A stretch of DNA of 64,000 bases from assembly GCF_008831285.2 (NCBI RefSeq), contig NC_045149.1, forward strand, positions 12,092,629 to 12,156,628, read 5' to 3'. The position numbers and the translations under genes were made by a program. Below the pieces are notes generated by a model, which was not told the origin of the DNA, made no database searches, and worked only from the letters and a program-made list of their open reading frames with translations. This DNA comes from Nymphaea colorata. Lineage: Eukaryota > Streptophyta > Magnoliopsida > Nymphaeales > Nymphaeaceae. Shown here piece by piece: positions 57,120 through 64,000 of the stretch (position 1 is the stretch's first letter; every line of letters begins with the position of its first letter).

Positions 57120-58580
57120 ATGAGGAGGTTGTTGATTGGCTTGGCCTTCCTCTTTGTAGGTATCTTCGGCACTGTGGAATCATTGGCACTATGGAATTAC
57201 ATTGCTGTAAAACAGGTAAATGCCCTCTCTAGTTCACTGTTTCCCCTCTCTGATTGTTCGTCTATTTCTTGATGTGTTTTGCAGACATGGGTTTCCCCAC
57301 TTTGCTTGAGTTGAGTCATGCCTAGGCATGAGTCCACACCCATTGCCTAAGTCCATCACTTAAGCGACGGGTGTTAGACTCGCACCTAGGTGCAGCTAGG
57401 CTGTACTAGGCGCTAGCACACCTAGTCCATGTGAAGGTGAAAAATCACCTTCCCTCAAATTAAGCCCTGTAATTTTATTATACACTGTTATACCGTATAT
57501 ACTTATGTTATATGCAGTTATATATTATAATTTCTGTCCTTTAATTTAAGTACAGTTTGTTGTACGTTAATTACATATTCTATATCAACTCATCAAGTGG
57601 AAGTTTCAGTAATACTTTAAGTACATATTCTATAAAACCATGAATTTCTATATACATCTTATGTGCTCTAAAACATATTTTGTGGAACCTATGTCAGCTT
57701 TCTTACCCATGTTAAAACCTAGGTTAATGGTAAAAAGACCACCAATTTCTCTTGTTTAGTGCATGCCTAGTAACCAGAGAAATACGTTGCAGACCTCACT
57801 TCAACATAGTCTGATGTTATAGCTGCAAAGAAACAATATGAACTGTGTAGATGATAGTCTACACATGAAGCATAAAACATTTCTTAAATTACTATGTTGT
57901 AAAAATCCTCTTTGATGCATATACTTATCACTTCATGGTTAGCAAATATTCAGTACACAACTGACAGAGTAAAAGTTTGTTAAATATTGGTAAATTTCTT
58001 CATCTTCATTTACAGACTAAGTGCAATTCTTGATTATGGAAACTAGATAGATATGACTTGATTACAGAAGAGCTCTCAAAGAACTGAAGTGTTAGTAACA
58101 GAATAAAAGTCTGCTATATATTGGACGCCTTTTTAGGCCAGACGTGCCTAGGCGCCAGGCATTGGCTGGTGCATAGGCAGCGCCTAGATGCCTTGACAAC
58201 TAAGAGTTGAGTATGTCATTTCTCGAGATGTTTGTAGTGTGACAGACAAAATGCAGATTTCCTAGTTTTCCCTCCTTATTTGGATATTTAGGTGTCTTGC
58301 TGTCAGTTATTGATGTCTTAATAGATGCCCATTTATTCATACATAAGTAGGTGGTTTAGACTTTATAGAGACCATATTGGAGCATAAATGTCAAGCTTCC
58401 CTGTTCTCTCATAAGCATGTCTCTTTGGCGGTAAATTTCGTAACGGATGCTGTTTTACTAATACGTATCTGCTACTGATGGTGATGACTGCATTTACAGG
58501 GAGCAAAAGGTGGCTTTATAGAAGGCGTTCTGTGTCCGTTTTTTACTCACAAGGCACGTTCTTTTATAAGCAGACCTTGA
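57120..58580 (+). CDS. Candidate two-exon small membrane protein, unassigned
   Basis: Exon 1 57120-57215 gives 32 residues starting MRRLLIGLAFLFVGIFG, an evident hydrophobic segment, and ends at CAG/GTAAAT. Exon 2 58500-58580 follows a CATTTACAG acceptor in phase 0 and gives 26 residues with GGFIEGVLCPFFTH before a stop. The total is 58 residues. A hAT-like element (57317-58204) sits in the putative intron. I do not recognise the protein, and short frames with matching splice sites arise by chance, so this is weak. Confidence 0.2.
57317..58204. mobile_element. hAT-like element with GCCTAGGCG motifs
   Basis: An 8-bp repeat AGTTGAGT (57309-57316 and 58205-58212) flanks the segment. CATGCCTAGGCATGAG lies at the left and, in complement, GTTGTCAAGGCATCTAGGCG at the right; further CCTAGG(C/T)GC motifs cluster near both ends (57395-57430, 58148-58195). 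The interior is AT-rich and non-coding. The left terminus is imperfect, so exact ends are uncertain. Confidence 0.6.
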
Positions 58581-59760
58581 ATGTTAAAAAGTGAGTGTGT
58601 ATATATGTTGAGATTTTTTTTTTTTTCTTGTGAGTTGTAATTGAGACACCCTTATATGCTCAGATTGTGTGGATCGTCGAAAGTTAAAATCGGATTGTGT
58701 GTATATGTTCAGATTTGATCTGCCATTTCAGGGGCACGCATATATTTTTCCTAAATACGATAATTCTATTTTTTTGACATACATTGTTTGACCATGTTGT
58801 CTAATTTTCAGGATTTATTTTCCTAGCTGTCATGATTTTGTTTCTTATAGTATATTTTCCTATCCATAAACTCATGGACTGGAAAAGTAGAAAATTACTT
58901 GAATAAACTTGAATTTCTGTGTGGATCATCTGTTTCAAATATTTGGATAATAAACTAAAAGAGTGCATAGGAATGTTATACAAAGTCCAAAGTTGTCACA
59001 CTTTGTGTTTCAAATCATCGGTGTAAAATCTGGATATTGGAGCTACATTTTAACAGAACCAATACCATTGTTCTAGGCTTTCAGGTTTTCGACTTTCGGC
59101 TAGGACGTGAGTGCTGCATGTGCCTACACCACCGTTCTAGTGTGGGAATCATTTAAGAAGAGTGGCGGCTTGCAAAGACTCGCCTTTGTGAATCTACGGG
59201 GACGGCAAAGGGGAGGTCATTTTGCTGCGTTGTAGTGAGGAAAGAGGATGTAGAGAGGAACGAGATCACTGTAAATGGTGAACTACCTTGCAGTAGGAGA
59301 AAAGCATGAGCAACCCTTAAACAAACTATATTAATGGATACAAGGAGAAGAGGCGATAGATATTGGTGTCTTGAGATTAACTTAGGTTCAAATTAGGCAG
59401 CTGTCACTCACAGGCGATGGCTGTGGACTCCCGCCAGCAGTGATTCCCACAATAATCTGCCGCTTTCATTTGGGCCTCAAATTGTCTTTTGAATTGAATT
59501 GAAAAGGATGTGATTCGAATCTAATTGGCCGATTCATGCGGATTCTGACTGATTTTAACAATAGTGCATATAACACATCTTTCCGCTGTTTGGATAGAGG
59601 ACCAGTGATGATTGATAGCCTATCGACCGATTGGTGCAGAGGGAGGAAAGGAATGAGAGGGAGAGAAATCAAGAGAGAGAGAGAGAACAAAATTTCATAC
59701 TAACTTGCATTAGGGCTAATCACGCCCAAAAAGGGATTGCAACATAATGTGATGTCCTCG
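58581..59760. other. Intergenic, nothing recognised
   Basis: No gene recognised. A 3' LTR of the neighbouring Ty3/gypsy element should begin near the right end of this stretch, but with the 5' LTR outside the window it cannot be matched. Confidence 0.4.
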
Positions 59761-59798
59761 CTATCTTCCCACGTTGCTGGTGAATCTTCATTTGATAT

Positions 59799-60083
59799 TC
59801 ATTCAATAAGCCATTGGTGACGCCACTTGCCGTTCACCTTTACCTTCCTCATGTCGATGTGTAGAAAAGGTGAAAGGTCAGTTGCTTCTAAAATGAGAGC
59901 AGATTCGATATCTTCGCCGGTGGGACCGTTGGTGCAAAGCTTCAGTTTGGATATGTGGAATATCATATGTAAAGAGCTTCCTTCGGGAAGTAAGAGCTCG
60001 TAAGCAAGTTTATCTACCCTTTGGTCGATTTTGTAGGGCCCAACGTAATGAGAGATCAGCTTTTGCTGTCCGGCGCCTCTCAA
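59799..60083 (-). pseudogene. gypsy integrase C-terminus with chromodomain-like tail
   Basis: HYVGPYKIDQRVDKLAYELL followed by LHMIFHISKLK is the usual gypsy integrase C-terminal motif; the tail ends KWRHQWLIE like a chromodomain start. Downstream the frame ends near 59799. Stops upstream separate it from the core. Confidence 0.8.
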
Positions 60084-60154
60084 GCGCGTGGTATGTTGCG
60101 GGGGCCTACCCAGTCGCCCTCTTGAAACATCACTCCCCTTTGACGGCGATTGTA

Positions 60155-60958
60155 TTATATGACCATGCGATTTTGGGCTGCAGCTAAATGTTCCTTTAGG
60201 TCCTTCAAGATGACATCTCGATAATGTAGCTGGGTGTCTATCGTGTCGTCTCGTGCAGTGCCAGCAAGTAACGGTGAACCATAGGTGATGGTAGTCGTAG
60301 ACAGCCTCAAAGGAAGTTGTATTTGTGGAAGTGCACCAGCCGGTGTTGTATGCAAGTTCCGCTTAAGCTGCCCACACCTTTGGACGTTGCCTTGCGAAGC
60401 ATCAGAGGTAAGTTTCTACGCAGCGATTCACTACCTCCGTTTGTCCATTCATCTGCGGGCAATACGCCATACTCATTTTTAGTTTTGTGCCCTATAAGTA
60501 GAAGCACTCTCTCCAAAACGCACTAAGGAACACTAAATCTCGGTCACTGATAATAGACCCAAGGCATGCCATGTAGCTTCCGCATGTGTTCTTGGCAGGT
60601 GTGCACGGCAGTCTTAGTTGAGAAAGGGAGACTCAGAGCACTGAACTGTGCATATTTGGACGACTAGTCAACCACCATTAACACCATTGATTCACTGTGA
60701 GATTGGGGTAGGCCTTCAATGAAGTCCATGGAAATATCTTCACAAATCTGCTTGGAAATTTGGCTGCAATAATCTAGTTGGTCTATGTGTTTCATATTTG
60801 TTACATTGGCAAATATTACACCCATTAATATATTCCTGAATTTGTTGTTTCATATCTGGCCAAAAGAATGCAGTCTGTAGGCAGCGATATGTCTCTTCCA
60901 CCCCTTTGTGACCTGTGTCTTTGGAGTCATGGAAATCCGCTATCAATATACCTGGCAA
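60155..60958 (-). pseudogene. gypsy integrase zinc-binding and core domains, broken
   Basis: The zinc-binding HHCC block is intact in one frame (GHKGVEETYRCL, then CNICQCNK, 60790-60900). The core follows with MDFIEGLPQ (about 60720) and VVD*SSKY, where a stop replaces the usual Arg. Further blocks ending LKEHLAAAQNRM lie near 60160-60210. Stops and shifts inactivate it. Confidence 0.8.
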
Positions 60959-61236
60959 GTCCGTGTCGGTGGGTATATATGCGGCGAGGTTGCCTCTACC
61001 TTTTCAATGCTTGATTTCAAAATCGAAGCTAATCAGTTTTAATACCCACTTCTATACCTTGAGGAAGAAAGTCGCTTGCTGTAGGCCGTATAGCAGACTA
61101 TGGTGTGTCGCCCCAAGAGATAGTGTCGCCAATGCAGCATAGCCAAGACTATAGCAATCAACTCACGGACATAAACTGATGTACTATGGAAAGTTAAGCC
61201 CATGGCACGACTGAAGAATGCCAGTGGGTGCTGGTT

Positions 61237-61966
61237 TTAGCTTAAAACAACCCCAATGCCAATGTCGAAAGCATCAGGCTCTACTTCAAATGCCTTTTCT
61301 GCTTGGGGACCCCAATGGAACTCGTTCTTCTTTGTCAACTCTGTCAGCAAGGCTGCTATGATTCCAAAGTTACATATAAACCGTCCGTAGTATCCTGCCA
61401 TACCAAGGAAACCACAAAGCTGTTTGACCGTACGTGGTGACAGGCATTCTTTTACCGTTACCACCTTATCTGCCTCCATCAGGACACTACCTCGACTGAT
61501 TACATGGCCGAGATAAACTTATCGTGAGACATGTCGAATGTGCACTTGGATAATTTGGCATGCAAGACGTGCTGCCTTAAGTGAGATAAAACAACGTGCA
61601 AATGCTTAAAATGTGTCTCCTCGTATGTGCTAAACACCAAAATGTCATAAAAAAAGACAAGAACGAACTTGTGTAGTTAAGACCTAAACATGTCATTCAT
61701 GAAAGATTAAAATGTTGTCGGTGCATTGGTGAGGCCAAAAAGCATTATAAGAAACTGTAATGAACATTGGGTGTGAGGAAGGCAGTCTTTGGCACGTCTT
61801 CCTCTAGTCTGATCTGATGGTAGCTGGCTCGCAAGTCAAGCTTGGAATGACGTAACTCGTCCAAAAAATCATGTACGACAGGAATGGGGTATCTATCCTT
61901 GATAGTGATGGCGTTGAGAGCCTGATAATCTACGCAGAATCGCCAACTTCCATCCTTCTTGCCCAC
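61237..61966 (-). pseudogene. gypsy reverse transcriptase, catalytic Asp lost
   Basis: [20 protein letters not shown] and [14 protein letters not shown] open the domain (about 61960-61870). The catalytic box (61641-61652) reads FYDI where FDDI is usual, so the first Asp is Tyr. The thumb with LCGFLGMAGYYGRFI and LTELTKKNEFHW lies at about 61320-61430. Stops interrupt. Confidence 0.85.
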
Positions 61967-62591
61967 AAGTAATGCTGGTGAAGCGAATGGGCTATGGCTC
62001 GACTAAATGACGATTTGGGCTAGCATCTTTTGTGCTAGTTGCATGAGTACCTCCCATTGGAACGGGTTGTACCAATAGGGGCATTACTTGATGGTGGTCG
62101 CCCCAAGCATAAGGTCGATCCTATGGTTGCATAAACGCAGTGGTGGCAACCCTTCAAGTTATTGCAAAGACATCAAAGAACTCACTGGGGAGGGAGGATA
62201 AACATACCCCATCTATTGCTGGTGTGCTTCCTGATTTTTTGTTCGGTCCCACCTGACTCATGAGTACGACAAGGCTTGCGGTCGCTCCCCCTCAACATAT
62301 TGGAGCTAGCCGTTTCGGTAGCCACTGGTTGCATGTTGGCCGATAACATGAGTCGACAGTTGTCATGTTGGTAAAGTGCATCTGCATGCCAACAAAGCCT
62401 CACACCATCTCGCCAAGCCTCGTAACCAATGCAAGCCCAAAATGAGGTAGGCGCCTGCCATGGCTAACGAAAACAATGGCCTTGAATTTCCAACCTTTCT
62501 TCATTGCAACGACTTTTACATTTCATGGTACTGCCATCCCCTACCACCATGTCAAACATGGGTTTTGTATCGATCTTACAATCCAGTGCCT

Positions 62592-62915
62592 TCACATACT
62601 TCTCATAGATAAAGTTGTGAGTAGAGCCTGCAACACATTTATCAATCTGCTTCTTAGTTGTCCTTCGACTCGCATCAATTGGAGCACCTCATTTCCTGCT
62701 AGTGCATGAAGGGAGATTTTTAATGGAAACCCCACGGTCATGTTCATGACCGATGGGTCGCCGGGTGCTTCTGTTGGCTCCTCTTTGAAGGGCGACATAT
62801 CTTCATCTTCCTCCACCAAGTACATGTGGAGGCGCTTACATGAGCTGTCCATAGCTGGTCGCAATGAAAGTAGATTCCCTGACACCATTTCTCGAGAAGG
62901 CGTGACGCATTGCAC
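62592..62915 (-). pseudogene. gypsy gag-protease junction region
   Basis: Lies between gag and reverse transcriptase, where the aspartic protease should be. The N-terminal part is acidic (EEDEDMSPFKEE), as often before the protease. A DSG/DTG active-site motif was not found in a continuous frame. Confidence 0.4.
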
Positions 62916-62921
62916 AAATGG

Positions 62922-63820
62922 TCAGGTAGGACCTTTGCCGGGAAGTGGTTTGCTCCTCAACTTATCCTGCTCGACCGGAGAAGTGGTGGGTGGGTGTAGG
63001 ATGCGCAACACATTGGACGTCCGGTTGATGCTTAGAAAATGATAGTACTTTTCTTCGGCCATATATGCTGCGACAAAACAAGCATGTAGAGTGGAGGGTC
63101 GCAACACTTGTACTTCAATCTGCAATTCCTCTATAAGGCCACTGACAAATGCCCTGACGAGAGCCTCGACTGGCCACACTCGAACTATGTTGCTAATTTC
63201 CTCAAACTGCTCTTGGTATTCCACCACATTTCCTTTCGGGCGTATGTTAGAGAGTTCTGCATTGTAGTCCACATATATCGACGGTCCAAAGGAGGTCGTC
63301 ATGGAGGCCACCAGTCCCTGCCAGTCGGGTTGTCCTTGTTATGATACCAACCATCCAAACCACCAGATGGCAGGTCCTTCAAAAGTTGATAGCAATGTGA
63401 CTTACTTTCATCGTCTCCAAAATTCCTTGGCACTCAACTAGGCAAATCATCCCCATTGAAGTGGAGGAAATCCATCTTGACCAGCTTCCATCTGTTTAAG
63501 CCTCCTCCCTCATACTGAAGGTTGGGCAGCGCCGACGCTGGGATGCCACCACTTTGCACTAAGTTCATGTTGCTTGCATGTTGCCTGGGAAAATGCTCCA
63601 TGGTTGTTCCGACGCTCGCACCGCTAGCGCAGAAGGTGCCGAAGGAAACGTCAAAGCCACCATTGGTGTTTGGCTGTTGTGGAGGCAGAACAGCTTCCAC
63701 CACATTGTTGCTGCGTGGGTGGCCGTGGAAACCCATGCCCGACGGTGTGTCATGGCCGGCGCTAGCATTCCGAGGAGGGAATCACCGGCGACCGTGTGAG
63801 GAGGCTGCGGAGGCGATGTC
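62922..63820 (-). pseudogene. gypsy gag, broken frames
   Basis: KLVKMDFLHFNGDDLPS (about 63440-63490) is the usual gag motif (F.G.DP..W). Further on, GNVVEYQEQFEEI and VRAFVSGLIEELQIEV (63130-63230) form the retrotransposon gag domain. The frame changes at about 63320-63430. More gag (a coiled-coil-like stretch) continues to the window end. Confidence 0.75.
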
Positions 63821-64000
63821 GTAGGTGCGCCGAGAGCGGAATGCGGTTAGAATGGAGGGCGTCACGGAGGCCAGTGGTGACAACAGCTTGGATGGCACTG
63901 TGCAGTCAGGCTTCGGTATCGGCCTGTGAGCGCTGCATCGTCTGCAAGCGATGGTTGACTTCGATGATAGTCTCCTCCGTTCATGCACGATGTGCTTCAA

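Larger units (their letters stand above)
59780..64000 (-). mobile_element. Ty3/gypsy retrotransposon, decayed, 5' part beyond window
   Basis: Domain order on the - strand: gag (64000-62920), protease region (about 62900-62590), reverse transcriptase (61966-61640), RNase H (about 61480-60960), integrase (60958-59799). Integrase last is diagnostic of Ty3/gypsy. A chromodomain-like tail (MRKVKVNGKWRHQWLIE) follows integrase, suggesting a chromovirus. Many stops and frameshifts are present, and the catalytic box has lost an Asp. Gag extends past position 64000. Confidence 0.85.

Overview
This window is nuclear DNA from a flowering plant. The evidence is two multi-exon plant-type protein genes with GT-AG introns, Ty1/copia and Ty3/gypsy retrotransposon relics, plant-type LINEs, a tRNA-like SINE, an integrated caulimovirid (plant pararetrovirus) relic, many small hAT-like elements, and long AT-rich stretches with TA, GA and CT microsatellites. 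I cannot name the species. No rRNA, tRNA, CRISPR or organelle-derived segment was recognised.

Two genes are well supported, both on the + strand. The first (22135-30951, six exons, 359 codons) is a class II acyl-CoA-binding protein: an N-terminal membrane anchor, an ACB domain and C-terminal ankyrin repeats. The second (43543-48314, four exons, 829 codons) has a transit-peptide-like N terminus, two hydrophobic segments and a TPR-like C-terminal domain. Every splice junction in both models keeps the reading frame. A third, tiny two-exon model (57120-58580) is only a candidate.

Layout: 1-5.4 kb holds two hAT-like MITEs, a GA/CT-rich block and short tandem duplications. 5.4-9 kb is a decayed Ty1/copia element on the - strand. 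9-12.7 kb has little apart from a GC-rich island. 12.76-15.07 kb is a PIF/Harbinger-like element. 15-21.9 kb holds a minisatellite, diverged duplications, a SINE copy and three hAT-like elements, the last ending about 240 bp before the ACBP start codon. 22.1-31 kb is the ACBP gene. 31.8-35.3 kb is a 5'-truncated LINE containing three DNA-transposon insertions. 35.3-43.4 kb is AT-rich, with duplications and a FAR1/MULE-like relic. 43.5-48.3 kb is the TPR gene. 48.8-49.4 kb is a third copy of the MITE family seen at the left end. 49.6-53.2 kb is the caulimovirid relic. 53.6-56.1 kb is a second LINE split by a SINE. 57.3-58.2 kb is another hAT-like element. 59.8-64 kb is a Ty3/gypsy element on the - strand that runs out of the window.

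The two genes show no functional link. The most informative signal is the transposon archaeology. Eight hAT-like insertions have readable 8-bp (one 10-bp) target duplications, three of them in one MITE family that carries its own TA microsatellite and a perfect palindrome. One LINE carries a chain of dated insertions, including an element whose right terminus and flank are duplicated. I found no convincing new biological system; the MITE family and the nested insertions are the best candidates for follow-up.
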